A DNA stretch of 64,000 bases from Martensiomyces pterosporus (Eukaryota; Kickxellomycota; Kickxellomycetes; Kickxellales; Kickxellaceae): the NCBI GenBank assembly GCA_025201845.1, contig MU603933.1, forward strand, positions 24,332-88,331. The letters are read 5' to 3'. Each line of letters opens with the position of its first letter. The first letter of the stretch is position 1. A program made the position numbers and the translations under genes. The notes beneath the pieces are model-generated. The model saw only the letters and a list, made by a program, of their open reading frames with translations. It searched no databases and was not told where the DNA came from. Of this stretch, positions 1 through 8,140 are shown one piece after another.

Positions 1-1013
1 CTCAGCTCGGGAACAAGCGATGAGCCAGATGACATGTCTGAGAATGTCTCCGCTGTAGGGTCATATGCATTGCTCTGATAACGATCCCTGGAAAATGGGC
101 TCTTTCCATGCCTCCCCTCCTGCTTCCTCTTTCGGACAGCGTCCAGCACCAGCGGATTAACAACGAGCGCGATTGCGAGAAAAACTGACTCCAGAGTAAG
201 TAGCGCAACATTCACAAACTCCGCGCCAATGTAGACTCTCTTCTTGTAGTAGCGGACCGAGAAGAGAAGTACATTTAGCCACAGCGCAACGATAGGCGTA
301 AGCGGAAACCACACAATGGAAACAAGCGTCCTGTTCAGCATGTCCGCGTTTTTATACCCCTCGTTTGAGTACCACAACCCGTAGAAAAACTCTGCATCCT
401 GCTGGGCTCGCCTGACTTCGCTCGATGTCCGGAGAATATGAATCGACACCACCACCATGCTAATGACTCCGATGATTCCTGGGATGTACAGCCATATCAG
501 GCTGCTCACAATGGTCACCCAGTAGTCCCGTTCTCCAGGAATATCGGGGATTTTGCAAAAGCTGTCTATTCCAGCCTCCTTGTGCGGAATAACCAATAGA
601 GTTATGCTTGGTCCAAACGAACAGACCATGCAAATGGTCAGAAGTAGAATGCGCGGCCATCGCTTTTTGGTCGAGACTTTGTGGATGACCACGAGCTGCA
701 GGTAGACAACACAGTACACGCAGAGGTAGACTGGAATGATGGCAAATATGTTGTTTAGGTACAGCATTGCTCGGCAGCCAAACTCGGCAGTTATGCCAGC
801 ACGAGAACCTAAAATGCGGAATATGAATCTAAGGCAGTTGGATACTTGGACAACAATAAGGATTTTGAATATAGAATTCCCCCAGATGACTGGCTGTGTA
901 TGTATCACAAAGAGCCCGTACAGAAGTGCGAGGAGAGAAATGACCGCCGAGGCAATATACAGGACTAGCGCATAAGTCCTGTATGCGGGGAATTGCCTGC
1001 CTAAGCCTTCCAT
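1..1013 (-). CDS. GPCR-like seven-transmembrane protein, copy 1 (3' end cut by window edge)
   Basis: Reading the minus strand from an ATG at 1013 gives one uninterrupted frame to base 1, so the gene is intact as far as seen and its C-terminus lies outside the window. The product has seven hydrophobic segments. A Cys follows the predicted first extracellular loop (FGCR) and another lies in the second extracellular loop (SFCKIPDIPG), the usual disulfide pair of GPCRs. The last helix ends in NPLVLDAVRKRK, followed by a polar Ser-rich tail. It is closely related to the next two minus-strand genes, and its start MEGLGRQ matches the start chosen for copy 3. The topology resembles the fungal cAMP-receptor/Git3-like class, but I do not recognise a named family and the ligand is unknown. 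Confidence 0.75.
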   Translation of the reverse strand, partial: MEGLGRQFPAYRTYALVLYIASAVISLLALLYGLFVIHTQPVIWGNSIFKILIVVQVSNCLRFIFRILGSRAGITAEFGCRAMLYLNNIFAIIPVYLCVYCVVYLQLVVIHKVSTKKRWPRILLLTICMVCSFGPSITLLVIPHKEAGIDSFCKIPDIPGERDYWVTIVSSLIWLYIPGIIGVISMVVVSIHILRTSSEVRRAQQDAEFFYGLWYSNEGYKNADMLNRTLVSIVWFPLTPIVALWLNVLLFSVRYYKKRVYIGAEFVNVALLTLESVFLAIALVVNPLVLDAVRKRKQEGRHGKSPFSRDRYQSNAYDPTAETFSDMSSGSSLVPEL

Positions 1014-1418
1014 GATGGAATACAGAGGGCCGCCACCTAATATTAATGTCTCCAGGAGCAACTGTGGCAAACGCGCAAAGGTCAACCAATGTGTTCATAC
1101 TATCGGTGAACTGTAAGCGCGCTCGAAAAATTAAGATGCCATTATTCAGACGATAACAATACAAAACTATTTCAGAGTAGCAATGTGGAGAAAAGGACTG
1201 GGGTGCTGTGATGTGCAGCCAGGCATCTTGGCGTCTTTAGCACCTATACCAACTTTCTTGGCTGCATGAACACAGAGAGCTAGACTACGCATGTGCACAC
1301 AAAGGTAGAACAGCCTGTCCAAATGCGAGTGTTTTAGTCCTCGATCCAAGTTGGCATTGGCTTGTTTCACCTGTGCCGATGCAATCGAGAGCAAGTGTGC
1401 ATAATGTAATGAGCTATA
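1014..1418. other. Intergenic spacer of the GPCR-like array
   Basis: No gene is seen. Part of it, around 1185-1395, resembles the spacer upstream of copy 2 (around 2625-2860), including a shared GGGGTGCTGTGATGTGCA block. The flanking DNA was therefore duplicated together with the genes. Confidence 0.5.
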
Positions 1419-2453
1419 CTAGAACTCGTCGTCAAAGTGACTCAGCTCGGGAATTGGCGAAATTCCAGATGGAGTGTCCGAGAGTACCTCGGTTGTAGAC
1501 TCATATGCACTACTGTGGCTGCCATTCCTCAAATGCGTGTGTTTCTCTGAGTATGCTTCGCGTCTCTTCGTACGAACGGCATCCATGACCAGTGGGTTGA
1601 CGACCAGTGCAATAGCAAGGAATACAGACTGGAGTGCAAGCAACCCCACACTGACGAACTCAGCTCCGACGTAGGCCCTTTTTTTGTAGTACCGGACGGA
1701 GAACAGGATCACATTGAACCACAGAGCCACAACCGGCGTAAGCGGGAACCATACAATGGAAACAAGCGTCCTGTGTAGCATGCCCCTGCTCCCGCATCGT
1801 TTAGTCGAACTCCATGCTCCGTATTCACTTTCTGTAGCCTGCTGTGCCTGCTTGGCGTCCCATGATGTCCGAAGAATATATATCGACACTGCTGTCATGC
1901 TGACGATACCAACTGCACCTGGAAAATACATCCACACTTTGCTGCACACAATGGTTACCCAGTAGAACCGATGTCCAGGAATGTCTGGCGTGCGGCAAAA
2001 ACTTGCTATTCCATAGGACCTGTGCGAAATGAACAAAAGGGTCATGTTTGGTCCGAGCGAGCAGACCATGCAGATGGTCAGAAGTAGAATGCGCGGCCAT
2101 CGCTTTTTAGTCGATACCTTGTGGACCACGACTAGCTGCAGGTAGACGACGCAGTACACGGAGAGGTATACTGGAATGATGGCAAATATGTTGTTTAAGT
2201 ACAGCACTGCTCGGCAGCCAAACTCGGCAGTTATGTCAGCTTGGGTGCCCAAGATGCGGAAAACAAATCTAAGGCAGTTGGATGCTTGGACAACAATAAG
2301 GATCTTGAATATGGAGCTTTTCCAAATCCCTGGCCGTATGTGTGCTACTAGCAGTCCGTAGAAAAATGCTATGAGCGAAATGACTGCCGAAGAGACATAC
2401 ACGCCCAAAGAGTACTTTCTGTATATGCGGAGATGGCTTTCAGCATCAGCCAT
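1419..2453 (-). CDS. GPCR-like seven-transmembrane protein, copy 2
   Basis: This is a 344-residue intron-free gene starting MADAESHL. Seven hydrophobic helices are visible: roughly residues 14-38, 46-68, 79-112, 120-142, 163-195, 230-258 and 265-297. Shared family marks are FGCR before helix 3, HKVSTKKRWPR in the second cytoplasmic loop, IVWFPLTPVVALWFN in helix 6 and VVNPLVMDAVR at the end of helix 7. The C-terminal tail is Ser/Thr-rich (SDTPSGISPIPEL), as expected for a receptor tail that can be phosphorylated. It is the most diverged of the three tandem copies in the third cytoplasmic loop and in helix 5. The receptor role is inferred from topology and the paired extracellular cysteines. 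No DRY motif is obvious, so a non-GPCR membrane role is possible. Confidence 0.75.
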   Translation of the reverse strand: MADAESHLRIYRKYSLGVYVSSAVISLIAFFYGLLVAHIRPGIWKSSIFKILIVVQASNCLRFVFRILGTQADITAEFGCRAVLYLNNIFAIIPVYLSVYCVVYLQLVVVHKVSTKKRWPRILLLTICMVCSLGPNMTLLFISHRSYGIASFCRTPDIPGHRFYWVTIVCSKVWMYFPGAVGIVSMTAVSIYILRTSWDAKQAQQATESEYGAWSSTKRCGSRGMLHRTLVSIVWFPLTPVVALWFNVILFSVRYYKKRAYVGAEFVSVGLLALQSVFLAIALVVNPLVMDAVRTKRREAYSEKHTHLRNGSHSSAYESTTEVLSDTPSGISPIPELSHFDDEF

Positions 2454-3406
2454 GCTTGAGAGACTGGGTGATGCTGCCTAAAACTGGAATCTGTAAGAGG
2501 CAGCTACCATTGAAGGAAGAAAGTTCAAGTTGTTGGTATAAGACGCAATCCGCTAGTGCACTGGAAATAACGTAGGTATCGTTATGTTTGGGATGGCAAT
2601 GTAGATGGTTTCCAGGTAGGGGCGCGGGCGAGAAAGCCGGGGTGCTGTGATGTGCAATCGAACGCTATTTTGTCCTGAGAGTTTAGGTTCACTGTGGAGT
2701 TGCCACTGCCTGCTCGTTCTGTGATCACTGCTCGCATAAGCATGACAGCCCTGGCTTCATGTACATTCAGCAATTCATGATGTGTCCTGCATGCTAACAC
2801 CTTGGTGCTAGACCCAGGTCGGCGCTGAGGTGTTTTGCTTGTACCTATGCAAATGAAGAGGGAAAATGTGGCAAAGCGAGCTGGAGAGACCATATACCAG
2901 AGCAGTGGCAAGAAATATAGACTCATGCATGAGCAGGGCAATATGGGGGTATTCTAAGCTACACAGGAATGCTGGAAACGATGCAACCAGGGAAACGCTG
3001 TAAGAAACCACCAAAGACACTCTCAGCGTGTGAGCACCGTTTGATGGGGTTCTGGTGTATGCCAGCGGTACTATACAGCGCACTTGACGTCAGGAATGAA
3101 CCTTTATTTGCGTTATGGTGGGAAGGGGTAAGAGCATGGGGCTAGAATTCCCTGAGCTGCTTTCTTGATGGTGGTATCGCATGCAAAAATGACACCTTGT
3201 TTGATTTCCGATGGGTGCACTGGGCTGCAGCGAACAGCGACCCGGAGCCAACTACAACATTACTGTAACACACACCATCTCACTAACCCTTGCAAGCATG
3301 TGATGGGAAAATATGCCGAAAAAGTAAGGAAACGGTGCATCAATTATCTAAGACCATGTAGACTATGCGGTGTGCGTATGTGGTAGATGCCTGTTGCAAA
3401 GTCAGA
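2454..3406. other. Intergenic spacer between GPCR-like copies 2 and 3
   Basis: Several short ORFs occur on the minus strand (for example 2582-2941 and 2808-3083), but their translations have low complexity and no recognisable domain. A block near 2630-2660 repeats the spacer upstream of copy 1. No gene can be supported. Confidence 0.4.
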
Positions 3407-4441
3407 CTACGGGTCGTCCTCAGAATGGCTCAGGGTGGAGATTACTGAAATCCCAAGTGAATTCTCTGACGGCACGTCAGTTACAGCTCCATATGTGCTG
3501 CTGCGATACCCATTTCTAGAATCCAGGTCCTTCCCGGGACTCGCCACCTGCTTCCTCTTTCGGGCAGCATCCAGCACCAGTGGATTAACAACGAGCGCGA
3601 TTGCGAGAAAAACTGACTCCAGGGTAAGTAGCGCGATACTCACAAACTCCGCGCCAATGTAGATTCTCTTCTTGTAGTAACGAACGGAGTAAAGGATCAC
3701 ATTGAACCACAGCGCAACAACAGGCGTAAGCGGAAACCACACAATGGAAATAAGCGTTCTGTTCAGCATGTCCGCGTTTCTGTACCCCTCGTTTGAATGC
3801 CACGACCCGTAGACAAACTCTGCATCCTGCTGGGCTCGCCTGACTTCGCTCGATGTCCGGAAAATATGAATCGATACCACCACCATGCTAATGACTCCGA
3901 TGATTCCTGGGATGTACAGCCATATCAGGCTGCTCCCAATGGTCACCCAATACTCTCGTTCCCCAGGGATATCAGGGACATTGCAATAATCGTCTATGCC
4001 CGACTGTTCATCTGGAATAACCAATATAGTTATGTTTGGTCCGAGCGAGCAGACCATGCAGATGGTCAGAAGTAGAATGCGCGGCCATCGCTTTTTGGTA
4101 GATACCTTGTGGACCACAACTAGCTGCAGGTAGACAACGCAGTACACGGAGAGGTATACTGGAATGATGGCAAATATGTTGTTTAGGTACAGCATTGCTC
4201 GGCAGCCAAACTCGGCAGTTATGTCAGCTTGGGTGCCCAAGATGCGGAAAACAAATCTAAGGCAGTTGGATACTTGGACAACAATAAGGATCTTGAATAT
4301 AGAGTTCTCCCAGATGGTCGGCTGCATGTGTAGTATGAACAGTCCGTATAGAAGCGCAACGAACGAGATGGCCGCCGAGGCAATATACAGGACTAGCGCA
4401 TATGTCCTGTATGCACCGACTGGTCTATCTATACCTTCCAT
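3407..4441 (-). CDS. GPCR-like seven-transmembrane protein, copy 3
   Basis: The start at 4441 (MEGIDRPVG) is chosen because copy 1 begins MEGLGRQ at the equivalent place. An in-frame ATG at 4474 would add 11 residues. The protein has about 344 residues, seven hydrophobic helices, the FGCR and DYCNVPDIPG cysteines, the HKVSTKKRWPR loop, VWFPLTPVVALWFN in helix 6, and a NPLVLDAARKRK end to helix 7. The first and last parts track copy 1. A central block (about 4038-4265) tracks copy 2 almost base for base, which indicates gene conversion. It probably sits in the plasma membrane as a sensor, but ligand and G-protein coupling cannot be read from the sequence. Confidence 0.75.
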   Translation of the reverse strand: MEGIDRPVGAYRTYALVLYIASAAISFVALLYGLFILHMQPTIWENSIFKILIVVQVSNCLRFVFRILGTQADITAEFGCRAMLYLNNIFAIIPVYLSVYCVVYLQLVVVHKVSTKKRWPRILLLTICMVCSLGPNITILVIPDEQSGIDDYCNVPDIPGEREYWVTIGSSLIWLYIPGIIGVISMVVVSIHIFRTSSEVRRAQQDAEFVYGSWHSNEGYRNADMLNRTLISIVWFPLTPVVALWFNVILYSVRYYKKRIYIGAEFVSIALLTLESVFLAIALVVNPLVLDAARKRKQVASPGKDLDSRNGYRSSTYGAVTDVPSENSLGISVISTLSHSEDDP

Positions 4442-4924
4442 CGTAGGAGTCAAAAAACTGATACCCAGCACCATATGTTCAAGGTATGCGTGCTAACTAC
4501 AAGCCGAGGGAGTAGAGGGGAATTTGTGCACCATTGTTCACCAAATAGCAATACAAGTGAGCTCAAGGAGGAGGTACAGAAGAGAGCCAAGGGGCTGCAA
4601 TGTACGCCTGAACCTTTGCCATCTGCTCATTCTGTGCACACAGTCGCGTAATCAGAGACCTAGACTCGATATAGGTTGAGGCATTAGGTGCATAGCCCAG
4701 GTGCTCGCATATGCGTTAGTGAAACATCAAATGCCAGCCCAGAGCTAATAGCAAAACGAGACGAGGTGCATATAGTAAAATATCATTCACGTGACATGCA
4801 CCAATGCTTGTGAAGGCTGTGGAAAGAGTATTTGGGCTTGCGAGCGTACGCTGATTCTCGGCACCGCAAATCTTGATTCTCTTTCTCTTATGTGCGGACA
4901 GCAACCAGCGGTGGAAGTAAGCGT
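4442..4924. other. Divergent intergenic region, GPCR-like copy 3 / neurochondrin-family gene
   Basis: No gene is seen. It should hold both promoters. A palindromic TCACGTGA lies at 4787-4794, about 130 bases upstream of the neurochondrin-family start codon. Confidence 0.5.
4787..4794. promoter_or_regulatory. TCACGTGA E-box palindrome
   Basis: This perfect palindromic octamer with a CACGTG core is typical of bHLH-type factors such as Cbf1. It is in the promoter-proximal region of the gene starting at 4925. Function is inferred from the motif only. Confidence 0.4.
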
Positions 4925-6764
4925 ATGGACAAACAGGAGCAGCTTGAAAAGTGTGCGAGACTGCTTTCGAGCAGATCGACGGACGATGAAAAGTTTGCCG
5001 GGCTACTGCTAGTTCCAAAAATCGTTGCTGCCGACGATAGCAACTCGCTAGAGTACTTGTTCGACCGTATGGACGTCAAGTTTATCGAACGGCTAATGCG
5101 TACCGGGATCAAGCAGGCCGAGAGACAAGTAGCGGCAGATGCCGATGAGGACAGAGCACCAGCCATGCTGGGCGTTGCTATCCCGGTCATCGATGTGTTT
5201 GCCTCGCACAGCAGCATCGCCACCAAGCCTGAGATGCTGGATCGGATCCCAACACTGTGCAAGGTCATCACCCTAGGGTAAGCACGAGTGCAATCCTGCA
5301 TCTTCTTTGGTGCTCCACAGTTCCGCGCAATCGATTTCGTGTGCATGCAATTACTGATACCAGTCTGCTGTTCTTATTCCTGATTTGTGCTTTAGCCTGC
5401 CTACCATCTCAACCGATGCTGCACAGGCACTGTGCAGAATCCTTGCCACAACGGATCGAGCGGTTCAAATGGTAATCGAGAAGCCAGAGGCGTTTTTAGG
5501 AGTAGTTGCCTCCGCAGAAGCGCAACAAGGTGAGAAAAGCGTCAATAGCGAGCGAAATTGCTGCAGCTTCCTATCCCCGCATGATGCTAACTGTCTCCAG
5601 AGCGCCTGCCTGCTTCCGTGATATGTAGATCCCCTCGAAACCGTTCAGCTTATCGATTTTGTGGTGAACAAGTGCTCGACATACGTACATTTGCAGGGCA
5701 CCGCACGGCATATGCAAAGCTGGGCTGGCGTTGCGTCAAGGATTGCATCGATTTTTGACAAGAGCCAATCCATATTGAAGTTCGAGCTGATGCCTGTGCT
5801 AGCCAGCTGTCTGGAGCCGATCGATCGAGATGACGCAGTGCGCTGTGACGGGACTGGCTCCTGCAGAATGCTTGTCAGGCACGTCAGCTCAGGGTGTGCC
5901 TCGGTCTTGAGCCAGAAATCAGAGACCACCAAATTCTCGGATCAGGCATTGGTTCTGTTTTCCCACCTGGTGAGGCTATGGCCAAGCCACGTATTCTCCG
6001 GCTCGTTCCTGAAGAGCGCGGACGCCAAAGAGAAAGCCGAGGCGAACCAGAGGAGTGTCGAGCTGATTCTGCGCCTGGCGTGCATCGAGGGACTGTCGTC
6101 CATCGACACGATGATGATCACACCACCAGACACGAAGGGGAGGAGCGCAGCACACGACTCTGATGCCAAGCGAATGCGCCTTGGGTGGAAGCTGCCTGTC
6201 TGTTCAGAGACCCTTGCCGGGTGGCTCGAGTGGGTTGGTCGGTGGCTGGAGGACCAGCAGGAGCGGCCAGATGTTGACGATGGCTGCATTTACGGAGTTA
6301 TGAGTGAGGTTCAAAAGCTCGCTGATGCGGCAGTTGCGTTCTTGGTTGACTGGAAAGAACGTGTAGGCAGCGACCAAGCAATGCTCAAAAACGGACCAGC
6401 AATTGTAGCTAGCGTAACCCGCTTGCTAGCACAGTGGCTGGCAACAGACCCAAATATGCACCGTAAGGCTCTGCCTGTGCTGCCCATGTTCACGAGCTGG
6501 ATCCAAAACAGCGACAGCGACGGACGTGCAGCCATTGCGGACTACGTGAGGCCGTGCATTTCATTTGCGTTGGATACATGTGGCATTGATGAGATCCGGT
6601 ATGTCAAAGATCTGAAGGCACGTGAGCTGCGCCATGATCGCACAAGGGCGCAAGACTATGCCTCGCCGTGGGTCGGCACAATCGAGTTTGACGACTTGGC
6701 CCACGCCGTCTATAACATCCCATCCGACGAGGAGATACTGCAGGCTAGGAGGGAGCAGCCCTAG
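4925..6764 (+). CDS. Neurochondrin-family protein, three exons
   Basis: Exons are 4925-5277, 5396-5529 and 5629-6764, giving 540 residues. Intron 1 (GTAAGC to TTTAG) is phase 2. Intron 2 (GTGAGA to ATATGTAG, with branch-like CTAAC at 5588) is phase 1. The N-terminus (LEKCARLLSSRSTDDEKFAG, then LLLVPKIV) matches the characteristic start of neurochondrin, a helical ARM-like repeat protein described in animals as a cytoplasmic factor in signalling and SMN-linked RNP work. The rest is helical with no catalytic motif. An upstream GTG-initiated extension at 4892 is disregarded because ATG 4925 gives the conserved start. The nearer AG at 5600 would cause a premature stop, so the AG at 5628 is used. 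The cellular role in fungi is unknown. Confidence 0.8.
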
Positions 6765-6887
6765 CCCGGCTATGGAACTTGTGGCTTTCAGCAAGGTAGA
6801 TTTATCGTAGCAGCGGCAGGTTGCCAAATTGAACGCCCATGTAGACGAGAGAAAGCCAAAGGTGCAAGACAAAAAGCAGAGGGCGGT

Positions 6888-7130
6888 CTAGTGCTTGGCG
6901 TGGTTCGCGCAGCCGTAAAAGTGGGCAATAAAGCGATCGGCATTCTTCTTTTTCTTATCTTCAGCAGCCTTCTTCGCCGCTGCTGCTTGCTTTTCCTTAA
7001 TGGCCTTGCAGTTGTCGCATACGCAGACCTTGAGGTTGTGCGGCTGATGCGACACTGTAAACGTCATCTTTCCGTCGCTCAGGATGGCCGAGCCGGGCTT
7101 GGTAACGTCCGAAATATGTATGTGGCTCAT
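6888..7130 (-). CDS. Small lysine-rich protein with a CxCxxC motif, function unknown
   Basis: The 80-residue ORF starts MSHIHISDVTKPGS. Its first half looks like a small beta-rich domain, followed by VCVCDNC (Cys 36, 38 and 41), then a charged Ala/Lys helix (AAAAKKAAEDKKKK) and a final HFYGCANHAKH. The clustered Cys and His residues could bind a metal. The frame stays open upstream to 7271, but those residues look like leader noise and have no initiator in good context. It is convergent with the neurochondrin-family gene, 123 bases away. I do not recognise the family. It is kept as a gene because of the organised composition and compact size. Confidence 0.45.
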   Translation of the reverse strand: MSHIHISDVTKPGSAILSDGKMTFTVSHQPHNLKVCVCDNCKAIKEKQAAAAKKAAEDKKKKNADRFIAHFYGCANHAKH

Positions 7131-8140
7131 TCTGTGTGTATGCTGATGCTTTGAGCGCGGCGCGCAGTGGAAATGGATACAAGTGCAATATGCGAAAGGC
7201 AGGGGAGAGCAAAGCGGAGAAGAGAGAGACGCTCTGACGTAGGCAGGAGATGCACCAGCAATAGTGTGCATTGCCCTGCTTTTGCTCGTCTTGCAGGCAT
7301 TGCTGCTGCATCAAAAAGGGAGCAACGTGAGAATCAAAATTAACAATGGTACATGAGCGCCAGAATTAACACGCAAATCACAGGGTTTGTGCAGCAACAA
7401 ATCCACAGCCATGTGTCGTTTTGCACATGCAGCAGGGATGGCAATGACACACCACCAACATCGCTACATGTCAGCAGCTCTTCTCTGGTGCAGATGGCAT
7501 GTTCTCCCGCCGCTGTGCGTGAGAAACCTGCCCATTTGATGCTGCTCAACAGACTAGGCAGACTACCGCATACTATTGGCAATCTAAAGCATCTGCACTG
7601 TCGAAAATGGAAATGCGCGGTAATACAAGATCGATGGAAAAGGGGGTGGGCGGAGTGGCTTGACGGCTTCTTGCAGGGCAGCGGCATATAGAACAGCGAA
7701 GAACGCATGCTCCAGGGCTCGTGCAACCACTCCGGGTTGCACTCTATTCACTCGATACGGCCACAGCAGCCAGCTAGCATGCGAGAGGGAAAATTTTTCT
7801 ATTGCAATGCACGCCTTCCTCTGCCATTGCCTCCCCCAAAAACATTTTCACATCTTGCGTTGTTGGGATGCAATGCAACGGCACCCGTTTGCTTGCCAGA
7901 GGAAGGCGTGTGCGACGCCCTCACGGCTCAGACCCGGGGGGTATAAAAGGGAGCAGACGAGTGCATCCTCCGGGTTCTGCGTTTGTGCACGAGTAGGCCT
8001 TCTTGCGTTGTGTTTCCGTTTTTATCCACTTTCCACCCTACGTGCACACTATCGCACCATCGCACCATCGCATGTGCACGGTCTTTTAGGACACAGCAGC
8101 ACCACTAGGAATCGCCCAGCAAGCATCTGATCACGCATAT
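7131..8140. other. Intergenic region upstream of the nucleoside transporter
   Basis: No convincing gene. ORFs at 7353-7691, 7340-7726 and 7660-8130 have no domain and read like noise. A strong TATA box lies at 7941-7948, so the last 200 bases are promoter and 5' leader of the transporter. Confidence 0.5.
7941..7948 (+). promoter_or_regulatory. TATA box of the nucleoside transporter gene
   Basis: The sequence GTATAAAAGG follows a G-run and lies about 195 bases before the ATG at 8141. It is a canonical TATA element on the coding strand, with a pyrimidine-rich leader downstream. Confidence 0.6.

Noticed and set aside
1..1013. GPCR-like copy 1 as a pseudogene, because only short closed ORFs lie in it
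   Set aside because: Reading the frame from 1013 shows no stop or frameshift to base 1; the gene simply continues past the edge.
7651..7760. Possible tRNA (GCGGAGTGGCTTG block followed by GGGTTGCAC)
   Set aside because: No T-loop with a GTTCGA-type core and no consistent cloverleaf could be drawn.
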